64,000 bases of DNA from NCBI GenBank assembly GCA_964570565.1, contig CAZMYT010000006.1, positions 52,727 through 116,726 of the forward strand, given 5' to 3'. Below are positions 15,958-25,253 of this stretch, in pieces. A program made the translations under genes and the position numbers. This stretch comes from W0P28-013 sp964570565. Its GTDB lineage: Bacteria > Bacteroidota > Bacteroidia > Bacteroidales > Paludibacteraceae. How positions within the stretch are numbered: position 1 is the first letter of the stretch; every line of letters starts with the position of its first letter. A model generated the notes under the pieces. That model was not told the origin of the DNA. It ran no database searches and worked only from the letters and a program-made list of their open reading frames with translations.

Positions 15958-17817
15958 TTATAAACGATTTTTAAATGGCTCGTAAGCTTTACCTCCACCT
16001 TCAAAGCCTGCATTTTTGTAAAATTCCACAAAGGTTAAACGCATTGGGTGTACAAAAGCTCCAATCATAGAGAGCCCGAAATTGATGGTGTGTCCGACCA
16101 ATAAAATACAGAGTGCCACAATCCATCCTATAATTGGATTCATGCTTGAGGTTAAATCGAATGCTAATGTGTTGAATACGCCACCTAAAATACTGCCTGT
16201 TAAACCTAAAGCAAATAGACGTATGTATGAAAGCGTATCGCCAACCAAGCCAGTAGCCATGCCGTAAGTAGCCCATAAAGCACCACCAATATTGCTCAAA
16301 GTACCTGTTATTGGATTTTTATACTTGTCTGGTGAATTGTAAAAGACAATTAGTAGCACACTCACACCAATTAAACCTAGGAACGCGTAATTTACTCCAA
16401 TGGGAAGTTTAATACCAAATTGAGGAAGTCCAAATGCCACGCCACTACCTAACAGACCAACAATCCAAGCAATAGGAGCTAGCGCATGTTTCACACCGTG
16501 TTGTTTGATGATTTTGGCAGCATTTACGCCCATACCAAAGAATATTTGAACTAATCCAATAACAACGGCAAATACCATCATAGGGTCGTATCCTCCAAGG
16601 GCTGCTTTATAGTTATTGCCTGTCACAAAGAGGTGTTTTACGTCGGCTAACCAAGTCCATGTTACAGAATCGAGTGCAATACCGAAGAATGAACCTGTAA
16701 TTAAGCCCACAACCATCGTGGTGCCACTTAACCATTGTCCTAATACAGCATACGATTTTAGTTCAGGCTTGAGCTTTTTCTTTAATAGCGTGGCCGCAAT
16801 GAAAATCAATAGACCATAACCACCATCGCCTAAACACAAACCAAAAAATAACATGAAAAACGGCGCCAAAAAGGGCGTTGGATCTAATTCGCTATAATTA
16901 GGTAAGGCAAACATTTTTGTGATTGGCTCAAACAGTTTCGCGAAAAAATTATTCTTTAGTTTAATTGGAATATCTTCGTCTATTTTAGGATTTGATAGTT
17001 CATAGTAAATGCCTAATTCGTCAAGTAGGGCGTTGAGTGTGCCTTCCGATTCTTCAGGACAAAAACCTTCCAATAACATCACTTTTTCTTCGGTGGTAAC
17101 TTCTGTATTTAATTCTACTTTCTGAAAATCAATATATTCTTCTACTTTTAAGAAATAATGCTTCAGATTATTGATATTTTGTAGTACCCACGCGTCGATT
17201 TTAGCTTGATGCGCTATTAAAAGTAAGTTCTGTGCTTCAACATCCTGTAATAATTGATTGTAATTGTGGGTGTTGAGTGTTATTTGATCGGCGTCAAGCG
17301 TGATAGGTGCAGGATTGACCGTTACAAAATAGACCGTTGAACCTATTTTATCAATTTCGAATGCTTGATAGCTGGTTTCCCATTCAGATTTAAATTTGCG
17401 TTCGTTGCAACTGAAAAATTGGATTACAAATCCTTCTTTAGTCAATTCTTTGAGTTGAGCTGAACTAAAATTACCCCACACTTGCATGCGTTCAGCCTCT
17501 TTTTGTGTGTTGGCTATGAGTTGTTGTAAACGCGCTTTTTCAGTTTGTAAGGCATCGAAGGTGCGTAATAAGTCCGCGCCATTGTATGACGTTACTTCAT
17601 GTGGAAGTGTATCGGGTAAAAGGCTTGTTTCTGCTTCTGTGATTGCTTTTTTGATTTTGGTAGCCAATTGCATCTTTTCCCGTAACTGATCGTTTTCGGC
17701 TATGCCTTGTGGTTTTTCGGCCACATGCAACACACCCACATCTCGGAGCTGTTCCAAGAAGGTGGCGTATTGTTTATGGTACACCAGAAAGACATATTTT
17801 TTCATTTTTACTATCAT
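15958..17817 (-). CDS. atpI: V-type ATPase subunit I (a-type stator subunit)
   Basis: Large stator subunit of 619 residues. The N-terminal half (1-315) is soluble and coiled-coil rich. The C-terminal half has about seven or eight membrane helices. The essential ion-path arginine is in SYIRLFALGL at about 532-541. It overlaps atpD by 4 bases (ATGA type) and precedes atpK by 52 bases. It is part of the membrane Vo motor. Confidence 0.93.
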   Translation of the reverse strand: MIVKMKKYVFLVYHKQYATFLEQLRDVGVLHVAEKPQGIAENDQLREKMQLATKIKKAITEAETSLLPDTLPHEVTSYNGADLLRTFDALQTEKARLQQLIANTQKEAERMQVWGNFSSAQLKELTKEGFVIQFFSCNERKFKSEWETSYQAFEIDKIGSTVYFVTVNPAPITLDADQITLNTHNYNQLLQDVEAQNLLLIAHQAKIDAWVLQNINNLKHYFLKVEEYIDFQKVELNTEVTTEEKVMLLEGFCPEESEGTLNALLDELGIYYELSNPKIDEDIPIKLKNNFFAKLFEPITKMFALPNYSELDPTPFLAPFFMLFFGLCLGDGGYGLLIFIAATLLKKKLKPELKSYAVLGQWLSGTTMVVGLITGSFFGIALDSVTWTWLADVKHLFVTGNNYKAALGGYDPMMVFAVVIGLVQIFFGMGVNAAKIIKQHGVKHALAPIAWIVGLLGSGVAFGLPQFGIKLPIGVNYAFLGLIGVSVLLIVFYNSPDKYKNPITGTLSNIGGALWATYGMATGLVGDTLSYIRLFALGLTGSILGGVFNTLAFDLTSSMNPIIGWIVALCILLVGHTINFGLSMIGAFVHPMRLTFVEFYKNAGFEGGGKAYEPFKNRL

Positions 17818-18410
17818 AATAGTTCCGTTTCGCGTTTGGCTTTTACAATTTTTTGTGACGATTTCGACAAGTTTTCTTCATCTTCCATAAAACGTTTTAT
17901 TTTACGAATAGCGTCCTCGTAACCAGGTATTTGTACTTTTTCAAACAGATTTACTTTTTGAGTTGTTTTTTTGCGTGCAAATTCCAGAAGTTCCAATTTT
18001 TGCGCACAAAACTCACGTTCGATGCCTACTTGCGCCAATTCCTTGAGTTGACTTAATCCATCGGCATACCATTTTGGGGCGTTGAATAAACTGAATGGTT
18101 TGGTAGTATAAATTACTTCGTCGAGCACAGGAATTCTTACACCCGCAATTTTTTTGATACTCATATTTACATCTTCTACCGTGAGTAACGACGTATCGAA
18201 CTCGCCCCAAAGTGCTAACATTTGGTCGTAAGCGGCAATGCGTTGATCTACCTCACGCTCCAAACGCACAATATCGTCCTTGGCTTTTTTTACTTCTACC
18301 CGTAAGGCGCTTTCCTTATTTTTTATAGTAGGTAAGGCGCGCACACGCATTTTAAGGTTCTTTTCTAAACCTTGAAGCGATGTTTTATTATATTGAAAGG
18401 TTATGGCCAT
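17814..18410 (-). CDS. atpD: V-type ATPase subunit D (central rotor shaft)
   Basis: A 198-residue, almost fully helical protein: a long N-terminal helix (about 1-75) and a C-terminal helix (about 130-190), as in the central axle of V/A-ATPases. The start follows atpB by 12 bases and its end overlaps atpI. Subunit F, the usual partner of D, has no gene in this operon. Confidence 0.9.
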   Translation of the reverse strand: MAITFQYNKTSLQGLEKNLKMRVRALPTIKNKESALRVEVKKAKDDIVRLEREVDQRIAAYDQMLALWGEFDTSLLTVEDVNMSIKKIAGVRIPVLDEVIYTTKPFSLFNAPKWYADGLSQLKELAQVGIEREFCAQKLELLEFARKKTTQKVNLFEKVQIPGYEDAIRKIKRFMEDEENLSKSSQKIVKAKRETELL

Positions 18411-18422
18411 AATGTAAATAAC

Positions 18423-19739
18423 TTATTTCCAGTATTTTTCAACTAATTCTTGTTTGATATTTACCTCTTCAGGTTTGAAGTGTTCGGCAAATAATCCCCA
18501 AGTTAAATCTAACATTTTGGTGGTATCAATATTCACATCAATAGCCAATAATTGGTCAGCATAATCTTTGGCAAACGATAACGTACGTTCGTCGTAATTG
18601 GTTAAATCGAAACCGTTTTCCAACTTGGTTTTAGCATTGGCAGCATCGGCATATAAACGTACGGCGGCATTCATTACTTGTGGATGGTCTTCGCGTGTTT
18701 TTTTACCAGCTACCAATTGTTTCAAACGTGATAACGAGCGGAATGGATCTACAATAACTTTACCAATATCAGAATCGCGGCGTAAGAATAACTGTCCTTC
18801 CGTAATATAACCTGTATTATCAGGAATAGCGTGTGTGATGTCGCCACCCGAAAGTGTAGTCACTGCAATAATGGTAATAGAACCACCAGCAGGGAATTGC
18901 ACCGCTTTTTCGTAAATTTTAGCTAAGTCGGAATAGAGTGAACCGGGCATAGAATCTTTCGATGGAATTTGATCCATACGGTTCGATACAATAGCCAAAG
19001 CATCGGCATACGAGGTCATATCGGTAAGTAATACTAATACTTTTTGGTTTTTTTCTACAGCGAAATATTCCGCAGCCGTTAACGCCATATCAGGAATCAA
19101 CAAACGCTCTACAGGCGGATTTTCCGTCGTATTCATAAACGATACGATACGATCGAGTACACCAGCGTTGTTAAATACATTTTTAAAATAGAGGTAATCG
19201 TCGTTGGTAAGTCCCATGCCACCCAAAATAATTTTGTCGGCTTCGGCACGCAATGCCACATTCGCCATCACTTGATTGTAAGGTTGGTCAGGATCGGCAA
19301 AAAATGGAATTTTCTGACCAGACACCAACGTATTATTCAAGTCGATACCAGCAATACCCGTTGCAATTAATTCTGACGGTTGTTTACGACGCACTGGATT
19401 TACCGATGGACCGCCAATTTCAATTTCTTCGCCTTCAATAGCAGGACCTCCATCGATAGGGTCGCCAAAGGCGTTGAAAAATCGACCTGCTAACTGCTCA
19501 CTTACTTTCAACGATGGTGTTTTACCCAAGAAAATAACTTCCGCATTTGTGGGAATTCCTTCGGTTCCACCAAATACTTGTAAGGTTATATTTTCGCCCA
19601 TAATTTTTACCACCTGCGCCAATTTGCCATTGATGGTGGCTAACTCTTCGTTACTGATGCCAGTGGCTTTCAACGAACAAGTCGCTTTGGTGATTTGGTC
19701 GATTTTGGTATATATTTTTTGAAATGCTTTTGTTGCCAT
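18423..19739 (-). CDS. atpB: V-type ATPase subunit B (regulatory nucleotide-binding subunit)
   Basis: A 438-residue subunit that alternates with A in the catalytic hexamer. No full Walker A is present, as expected for B. Hallmarks are the beta-barrel start, GRFFNAFGDPIDGGP near 82-96, FADPDQPYN, and SLSRLKQLVAGKKTREDH near the C-terminus. It follows atpA by 42 bases. Confidence 0.94.
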   Translation of the reverse strand: MATKAFQKIYTKIDQITKATCSLKATGISNEELATINGKLAQVVKIMGENITLQVFGGTEGIPTNAEVIFLGKTPSLKVSEQLAGRFFNAFGDPIDGGPAIEGEEIEIGGPSVNPVRRKQPSELIATGIAGIDLNNTLVSGQKIPFFADPDQPYNQVMANVALRAEADKIILGGMGLTNDDYLYFKNVFNNAGVLDRIVSFMNTTENPPVERLLIPDMALTAAEYFAVEKNQKVLVLLTDMTSYADALAIVSNRMDQIPSKDSMPGSLYSDLAKIYEKAVQFPAGGSITIIAVTTLSGGDITHAIPDNTGYITEGQLFLRRDSDIGKVIVDPFRSLSRLKQLVAGKKTREDHPQVMNAAVRLYADAANAKTKLENGFDLTNYDERTLSFAKDYADQLLAIDVNIDTTKMLDLTWGLFAEHFKPEEVNIKQELVEKYWK

Positions 19740-19781
19740 AATTCAATTTCGATTTTAAGATAATCAAATTTTACCGTCGTT

Positions 19782-21536
19782 TTATTTTTTCTTTTCGTCT
19801 ATGATAGCTTTCACTTCTGCTACATATTTCTCAAATTTTTCACTGCGGAATTCGCTGTAATTCATCTGTTTGCAAGTGTTTATCACTTTTTTGAAATAAT
19901 CCATTACTTCTAAAAATGAGTCGAATGCATACTCGTTATTGCAAATATCCATTACTAAGTTGAGCATAAACTCTTGACGGTCAAGTGGTGTAACAGAGTC
20001 AATTTTGTCAAATGCATCTTGTTGTAAAATAACGAAATCAATAACTTCTGATTTCCAAAATGTAACGTGGTAGTCAACAGGTACGCCATCATCACCTAAA
20101 ATGTTGATTTGTTCTTGTACCTCTTTACCACGTTGTAAAATGGTCTTCATTTGATTGACTTTACCAATCCAATCGCCTTCAATTTTAGTTTTGATATAGT
20201 CTTCAAATTCAGGATATTCGATGTATTTAGAATAACTATCAATAGGATTTACAGCAGGATAACGTTTGCGGTCGGCACGCGCTTGTTCGAGTGCATAGAA
20301 ACAACGCGCTGCTTTTTTGGTGCCTTCGGTTACAGGTTCTTTTAAGTTACCACCAGCAGGCGATACTGTACCAATAAAGGTGATTGAGCCAGTTGCCTTA
20401 TTTTTGAGATAAACGAATCCTGCACGACTATAAAATGCGCTAATAATAGCCGATAAGTCCATTGGGAAAGCATCTTGTCCAGGTAATTCTTCCATACGGT
20501 TACTCATTTCGCGTAGAGCTTGTGCCCAACGTGAAGTTGAATCGGCCATCAACAAAACTTTCAGTCCCATAGCGCGGTAATATTCGGCAATGGTCATGGC
20601 GGTGTAAACAGATGCTTCACGGCTTGCTACAGGCATATTCGATGTGTTGGCAATAATAATGGTACGTTCCATTAATTTACGGCCTGTATGTGGATCTTCT
20701 AATTCTGGGAATTCCACAAATATTTCTACTACCTCGTTGGCGCGCTCGCCACAAGCTGCAATGATAACAATGTCCGCTTCTGCTTGCTTTGAAATAGCGT
20801 GTTGTAATACGGTTTTTCCTGTTCCGAACGGACCAGGAATAAAGCCAGTTCCACCTTCTACAATAGGATTGGCTGTGTCGATAGTACGAACGCCCGTTTC
20901 CAATAGTTTGAATGGACGTGGTTTACTTACGTGTATGTTGATAGGCTGTTTTACTGGCCATTTTTGTACCATCGTAAGTGGATATTCATTGCCTTCAACA
21001 TCGGAAATAACAGCTATAGTATCTAATATTTTGTAATCACCAGCTTTCACAATCGATTTAACCGTATAAACGCCTTCCATATTGAAAGGAACCATAATTT
21101 TGTGTGGTTGGTGATTTTCATCTACTTCGCCTATCCAAGTGGCGGCTTCCACTTGGTCGCCCACTTGTACCAATGGTTTGAATTGCCACAATTTTTCGGT
21201 GTCGAGTGGATAGTTATATTCTCCTCGTTTGAGAAATACGCCTGTTAGTTTGTCAAGGTCATTTTGTAAGCCGTCGTAATTACGCGAAAGTAAGCCAGGA
21301 CCTAAGGTTACTTCAAGCATGTGTCCTGCAAATTCTACATCGTTACCTACTTTTAAACCACGTGTACTTTCGAACACTTGGGCATACACATTGTCACCCG
21401 CGACTTTAAGAACTTCAGCCATTAATTTTTCGTCGCCTAGCGAGATATAACAAATCTCATTTTGCGATACAGGCCCGTCCACACCTATGGTTACGAGGTT
21501 GGAAATAATACCTTTAACTTTTCCTTTTGTTGACAT
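19782..21536 (-). CDS. atpA: V-type ATPase subunit A (catalytic)
   Basis: A 584-residue catalytic subunit. Walker A is GPFGTGKT at 235-242, the glutamate region is in CGERANEV, and the later SRWAQALREMSNRMEELPG is a family signature. The V-specific non-homologous region insert of about 80 residues is present near 110-190, which separates it from F-type beta subunits. It lies 39 bases after the DUF2764 gene. Confidence 0.95.
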   Translation of the reverse strand: MSTKGKVKGIISNLVTIGVDGPVSQNEICYISLGDEKLMAEVLKVAGDNVYAQVFESTRGLKVGNDVEFAGHMLEVTLGPGLLSRNYDGLQNDLDKLTGVFLKRGEYNYPLDTEKLWQFKPLVQVGDQVEAATWIGEVDENHQPHKIMVPFNMEGVYTVKSIVKAGDYKILDTIAVISDVEGNEYPLTMVQKWPVKQPINIHVSKPRPFKLLETGVRTIDTANPIVEGGTGFIPGPFGTGKTVLQHAISKQAEADIVIIAACGERANEVVEIFVEFPELEDPHTGRKLMERTIIIANTSNMPVASREASVYTAMTIAEYYRAMGLKVLLMADSTSRWAQALREMSNRMEELPGQDAFPMDLSAIISAFYSRAGFVYLKNKATGSITFIGTVSPAGGNLKEPVTEGTKKAARCFYALEQARADRKRYPAVNPIDSYSKYIEYPEFEDYIKTKIEGDWIGKVNQMKTILQRGKEVQEQINILGDDGVPVDYHVTFWKSEVIDFVILQQDAFDKIDSVTPLDRQEFMLNLVMDICNNEYAFDSFLEVMDYFKKVINTCKQMNYSEFRSEKFEKYVAEVKAIIDEKKK

Positions 21537-21575
21537 ATATTCTAATTTTCAATATTTTTTTTGAAATCTTGTTCT

Positions 21576-22400
21576 TTATAATTTGACGTCCTTTTTCAAA
21601 TCTTCTAGCAATTGACGAAAAATAGCTTGTCCATTTTCGAGCGTTAAATTGTCCCAACGATGGAGTAATTCGCACTTTAGATAAAACGCTAAAACGCGTT
21701 CGATGGTAAAATAATTAAAAAAGGTATGTTCCTCCAACCAATTCCATTTCAAATTGTCGATAGCTTTTTCGCGTTCCAATAAATTAGGATTCTCCGAAAT
21801 AGCAATGATGCCTTCTACAGGTTCAAAAATGCCAGAAAGGTTGAAGTCGTGTGTGTTGCTGGTACGTATAGTCTTGGCCACTTCGTTATTACCAACAATG
21901 GCTTGTTTTATATCAAAACCATGTTTGCGACAAGCAAGTGCCGTGAGTAAGTTGTTGATATTCAAGTTAAATTCAAACCAATCGGCTACGAATTTATTCT
22001 GGCTATGTGTGCCGAAATCGTAATATAAAGTGGATAACAAATCTTCTTTCGAGGTTACATTAGCAGCCAATTTTTCGTCGCTAATGGTGCGATAATATTC
22101 TAATATATAAGGTTGCAAACGTTTGTCTTTTGGGGCATCCAGCTCATTCATCAAGGTGATGAGTTCGTCCCAATCTTTCTGTGACAGAGTACCAAGCGGA
22201 TTGAGCGTCGCCTCTTTATTTGCCAAATATGCTAACAAGTTACGATTATCGTATTGCATACGCAGCAGGTTGAGCAGCGCCATGTCTTTTGTGGTGAGCG
22301 TGGCGCATAGCTCTTCCAATAACGCATCCATAGCTGGCACATTATTGGTTGTATTTATGTGTAAATCCGGAAATCCGGCAACTAAACAATAGTAGTTCAT
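21576..22400 (-). CDS. DUF2764 protein, V-ATPase operon (probable C-like subunit)
   Basis: A 274-residue protein starting MNYYCLVAGFPDL, the typical DUF2764 start. This family occupies the place of subunit C in bacterial V-ATPase operons of Bacteroidetes, Chlamydiae and Treponema, where C and F genes are absent. The role as the C-like collar subunit is known from gene neighbourhood, with little direct proof. It is mostly helical with no membrane segment. A 110-base gap with an inverted repeat separates it from atpE. Confidence 0.85.
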   Translation of the reverse strand: MNYYCLVAGFPDLHINTTNNVPAMDALLEELCATLTTKDMALLNLLRMQYDNRNLLAYLANKEATLNPLGTLSQKDWDELITLMNELDAPKDKRLQPYILEYYRTISDEKLAANVTSKEDLLSTLYYDFGTHSQNKFVADWFEFNLNINNLLTALACRKHGFDIKQAIVGNNEVAKTIRTSNTHDFNLSGIFEPVEGIIAISENPNLLEREKAIDNLKWNWLEEHTFFNYFTIERVLAFYLKCELLHRWDNLTLENGQAIFRQLLEDLKKDVKL

Positions 22401-22403
22401 GAT

Positions 22404-22508
22404 TCAATTACGAATTAGAATTACGACTAACGACGTGTGGCCGTGTTTACCTTTTGTGCTTGTGGTCTTTAACGACTGCAATCCCCAAAAACGTCTTATC
22501 GTAATTGA
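22404..22508. other. Structured spacer between atpE and the DUF2764 gene
   Basis: The ends form an inverted repeat: TCAATTACGA at 22404-22413 pairs with TCGTAATTGA at 22499-22508. A second AATTACGA at 22419-22426 and GACG at 22432-22435 (with CGTC at 22492-22495) offer an alternative pairing. The spacer, 109 bases, is unusual in an operon with gaps of 4-52 bases. It may be a stability or attenuation element. It is not identified as any known family. Confidence 0.55.
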
Positions 22509-22509
22509 T

Positions 22510-23100
22510 TTAGAAAAGTAGTTCTACTAATTTTGGTCGTAAAAATTCTTTAAAATAGGCGATAAATTCATCATTGCCAAAGGTTATTTTGTAACCGCCT
22601 TGTGCTGGTGCAATTGCGAAATCAGTTTTTAAACCTTTTACCTCATTTATGCTTACACCTTTATTAAGAAGCTCTTTGGCGTTGGCCATAAAATAATCAG
22701 TTAGTGCTTTAGCATCTTTGGCTTCAATGGTCACGTTACCTTCTTTAGCCCATTGTTCTACGAGTGCTGTAATGGTTTTTTGCATGAAAACTTTATCGGA
22801 AGTAGCAGCTTTTACAGCATCGGATGCAATTTTATCTGATAACAGATTGGTGATTTCTGTTTTAATCGCATTGACCGATTGTTCTGCAAATAATTTCAAC
22901 TCCGATTTGGTGTTTTTGTCAAGTTCTGAGGCGTTTTTTATGGCATCCGCTTTAATTTTGTCTGCTTCCGCTTGTGCTTTAGCAATGATGGCTTTAGCTT
23001 CATGTTCAGCGTCTGCAATAAGTTGTGCCGCTTCCACTTTTCCTTTTTCTACACCTTCGAGGTAAATTTTCTCCGTGAGTTCTTGAAGTTTGTTGTTCAT
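22510..23100 (-). CDS. atpE: V-type ATPase subunit E (peripheral stalk)
   Basis: A 196-residue protein. The N-terminal two thirds are a long amphipathic helix rich in Ala, Lys and Glu (KVEAAQLIADAEHEAKA region), as in the stalk subunit E, and the C-terminal domain follows. It is the first gene of the operon and has a -7 box about 50 bases upstream. The usual stalk partner subunit G/H has no gene here. Confidence 0.9.
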   Translation of the reverse strand: MNNKLQELTEKIYLEGVEKGKVEAAQLIADAEHEAKAIIAKAQAEADKIKADAIKNASELDKNTKSELKLFAEQSVNAIKTEITNLLSDKIASDAVKAATSDKVFMQKTITALVEQWAKEGNVTIEAKDAKALTDYFMANAKELLNKGVSINEVKGLKTDFAIAPAQGGYKITFGNDEFIAYFKEFLRPKLVELLF

Positions 23101-23149
23101 ACTTCTGATATTTGGATTAAATGTTTATTTTTTTGACGATAACAAAAGG

Positions 23150-23179
23150 CAAAGTTATTCTTTTTTTTTGTAAGACAAA
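23150..23179 (-). promoter_or_regulatory. Promoter of the V-ATPase operon
   Basis: On the minus strand TAACTTTG (23157-23150) is a perfect -7 box with TTTG (23179-23176) 18 bases upstream. The predicted transcript starts near 23143, about 43 bases before the atpE start. Confidence 0.65.
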
Positions 23180-23221
23180 AGTAAAAACGTGCTTTTTTTT
23201 GCGAAATAAAAGTAAAAACGT
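23177..23221. repeat. Direct repeat between the divergent atpE and truA promoters
   Basis: AAAAGTAAAAACGT occurs twice, at 23177-23190 and 23208-23221, with 31 bases between starts (about three helical turns). It lies between the two divergent promoters and touches the truA -7 box. A binding site for a regulator is possible but not shown; the A-rich composition makes chance likely too. Confidence 0.45.
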
Positions 23222-23228
23222 ATCTTTG
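23198..23228 (+). promoter_or_regulatory. Promoter of truA
   Basis: TTTG at 23198-23201 and TATCTTTG at 23221-23228 with a 19-base spacer form a good Bacteroidetes promoter. The leader before the ATG at 23249 is about 14 bases. It rules out the GTG at 23228 as start. Confidence 0.7.
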
Positions 23229-23248
23229 TGTATCAAAAATATAGATAC

Positions 23249-24016
23249 ATGGAACCTACTGTACATCGCTATTTTTTATATCTATCTTACAATGGCACTG
23301 CTTATTGTGGGTGGCAAATACAACCAAATGGAAACTCTATACAAGAGGAGTTGACCAAAGCGTTGAGCACTATTTTACGCACACCAATAGAGGTAGTAGG
23401 CGCTGGACGCACCGATACTGGCGTACATGCAAAACGCATGATTGCACATTTTGATGCGCCTATAAAGATTGAAAATAGCACTAAATTTGTTACTAATTTG
23501 AATAGTTTTTTACCTGCGGATATTGCTGTTGAAAAAATAGAGTTGGTGAATAATCATTCGCATGCACGATTTGATGCCTTATCGCGCAAGTATGAATACC
23601 ACGTGATTACACATAAATCACCTTTTCATAACAACTTAGCAGCGCGCATATCTTTCCCTCTTGATTTTGATAAAATGAATGAGGCAGCTGAATTATTATT
23701 TGAATACGAGGATTTTACTAGTTTTAGCAAATTACACACGGATGTAAAAACTAATAATTGTAAATTGATGTGTGCGCGTTGGGAATCAGTGGGAGAAGAA
23801 TGGGTTTTTACCATTGAAGCCAATCGATTTTTGCGTAATATGGTGCGTGCCATTGTGGGAACACTCTTTGAAGTGGGCAAAGGAACGCTTTCTTTGGATG
23901 ATTTTAGAGCCGTTATTGAGGCTAAAGATCGCTGCAAAGCAGGTCATTCTGTTCCAGCTTGTGGACTTTATTTAGTGGATGTGACCTATCCCTCTTTTGT
24001 TTTTTCAGTCGAATAG
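23249..24016 (+). CDS. truA: tRNA pseudouridine(38-40) synthase TruA
   Basis: Makes pseudouridine at positions 38-40 of tRNA anticodon arms. The 255-residue protein has the catalytic Asp56 in GAGRTDTGVHAK, plus the family features SYNGTAYCGWQ, RKYEYHV and FLRNMVRAIVGTL. The start at 23249 is preferred over the GTG at 23228, since the latter lies in the -7 box. It is followed 22 bases later by an alcohol dehydrogenase gene and may share its transcript. Confidence 0.95.
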   Translation: MEPTVHRYFLYLSYNGTAYCGWQIQPNGNSIQEELTKALSTILRTPIEVVGAGRTDTGVHAKRMIAHFDAPIKIENSTKFVTNLNSFLPADIAVEKIELVNNHSHARFDALSRKYEYHVITHKSPFHNNLAARISFPLDFDKMNEAAELLFEYEDFTSFSKLHTDVKTNNCKLMCARWESVGEEWVFTIEANRFLRNMVRAIVGTLFEVGKGTLSLDDFRAVIEAKDRCKAGHSVPACGLYLVDVTYPSFVFSVE

Positions 24017-24037
24017 TAACTTATAACGAATAACTAT

Positions 24038-25183
24038 ATGAATAATTTCACATTTCAAAATCCCACCAAATTAGTATTTGGTAAGGGCTCAATAGCACAA
24101 CTGCCTAAAGAGATTTCCCCCAAAGCGAAAGTGATGCTTACTTTTGGCGGCGGTAGTGTCAAAAATAATGGTGTTTATGATCAAGTTATAACCGCTTTGG
24201 CAGGTTATAATTTAGTCGAATTTTGGGGCATTGAACCCAATCCTAAAGTAGAAACGTTACGTAAAGCGGTAGAACTCGGTAAAGCCGAGAAGGTCGATTT
24301 TATTTTGGCTGTTGGCGGTGGTTCTACGTTGGATGGCACCAAGTTGATAGCTGCAGCTATTCCTTATGCTGGTGATGCTTGGGAGTTAGTGCTTAATCCA
24401 AAATTAATAAAAACGGCAGTTCCTTTTGCATCGGTTATGACATTACCTGCCACTGGTTCCGAAATGAATTCAGGTGCGGTCATTTCTAATGTGGCGACAA
24501 AAGAAAAATTTGCGTTTCATGCTCATTTTCCACAATTTGCAGTGCTTGACCCAGAAGTAACATACTCTTTGCCGCCCTATCAAATTGCATGTGGTATTGC
24601 CGATACGTTTGTACATGTGATGGAGCAATATTTAACTTCTCCAGGACAATCGTTGTTGATGGATCGTTGGGCAGAAGGTATTTTAAAAACCTTGACTGAA
24701 ATTGCTCCTGAGATTGATGAAAATCCACAAGATTACGATTTGATGAGCACCTATATGCTGTGTGCTACGATGGCTTTGAATGGATTTATTGCCATGGGCG
24801 TGCCTCAAGATTGGGCAACACACATGATTGGGCACGAATTAACAGCATTACATGGATTGACACATGGCGAAAGTTTGGCTATCGTTTTGCCTGCAACTAT
24901 GACAGTGTTGTCGGAACAAAAGAAGGACAAAATTTTACAATATGGTGAACGTATTTTTGGTATCACCAAAGGTTCCGATGGTTTGCGTGTGGCAGAAATT
25001 ATTGCTCGCACAGAAGCATTTTTTCGTTCGTTGGGTTTGCATACACGTTTGAGCGAGTTGAACATCGGCGAAGAAACGATTGCCGAAATAGAACGACGTT
25101 TCGATGAACGTGGTGTGAAATTTGGTGAATGTCAAAACGTAAATGGTGCAGTAGCACGTGCTATTTTGGAATGTTGTTTGTAA
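24038..25183 (+). CDS. Iron-containing alcohol dehydrogenase (YqhD/BDH type)
   Basis: NAD(P)H-dependent reductase of aldehydes to alcohols, 381 residues. It shows the NAD-binding FGGGSVKNNGVYDQV and VGGGSTLDGTK (about 88-98) and the metal site residues in GIADTFVHVMEQY and GHELTALHGLTHGE. The NTPK start and length match butanol-dehydrogenase-like YqhD. Fermentative redox balance or aldehyde detoxification are possible roles. A strong bidirectional terminator follows at 25205. Confidence 0.93.
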   Translation: MNNFTFQNPTKLVFGKGSIAQLPKEISPKAKVMLTFGGGSVKNNGVYDQVITALAGYNLVEFWGIEPNPKVETLRKAVELGKAEKVDFILAVGGGSTLDGTKLIAAAIPYAGDAWELVLNPKLIKTAVPFASVMTLPATGSEMNSGAVISNVATKEKFAFHAHFPQFAVLDPEVTYSLPPYQIACGIADTFVHVMEQYLTSPGQSLLMDRWAEGILKTLTEIAPEIDENPQDYDLMSTYMLCATMALNGFIAMGVPQDWATHMIGHELTALHGLTHGESLAIVLPATMTVLSEQKKDKILQYGERIFGITKGSDGLRVAEIIARTEAFFRSLGLHTRLSELNIGEETIAEIERRFDERGVKFGECQNVNGAVARAILECCL

Positions 25184-25204
25184 GATAATTTACCAATTAT
25201 AACG

Positions 25205-25235
25205 AAATAAGCCCCAGTAATTCTGGGGCTTATTT
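25205..25235. terminator. Bidirectional terminator between the alcohol dehydrogenase and guanine deaminase genes
   Basis: A perfect 13-bp stem with the GC core GCCCCAG (25205-25217 with 25223-25235) and a 5-base loop has A- and T-rich flanks on both sides. Confidence 0.92.
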
Positions 25236-25253
25236 TTTTGTATAAAAGGTAAG

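Noticed and set aside
15459..23100. V-ATPase operon as incomplete because subunits F, G/H and C are absent
   Set aside because: The seven-gene order with DUF2764 is the normal bacterial V-ATPase operon of this phylum.
23121..23354. Alternative frame running into the truA start
   Set aside because: It crosses both divergent promoters and overlaps truA in another frame.
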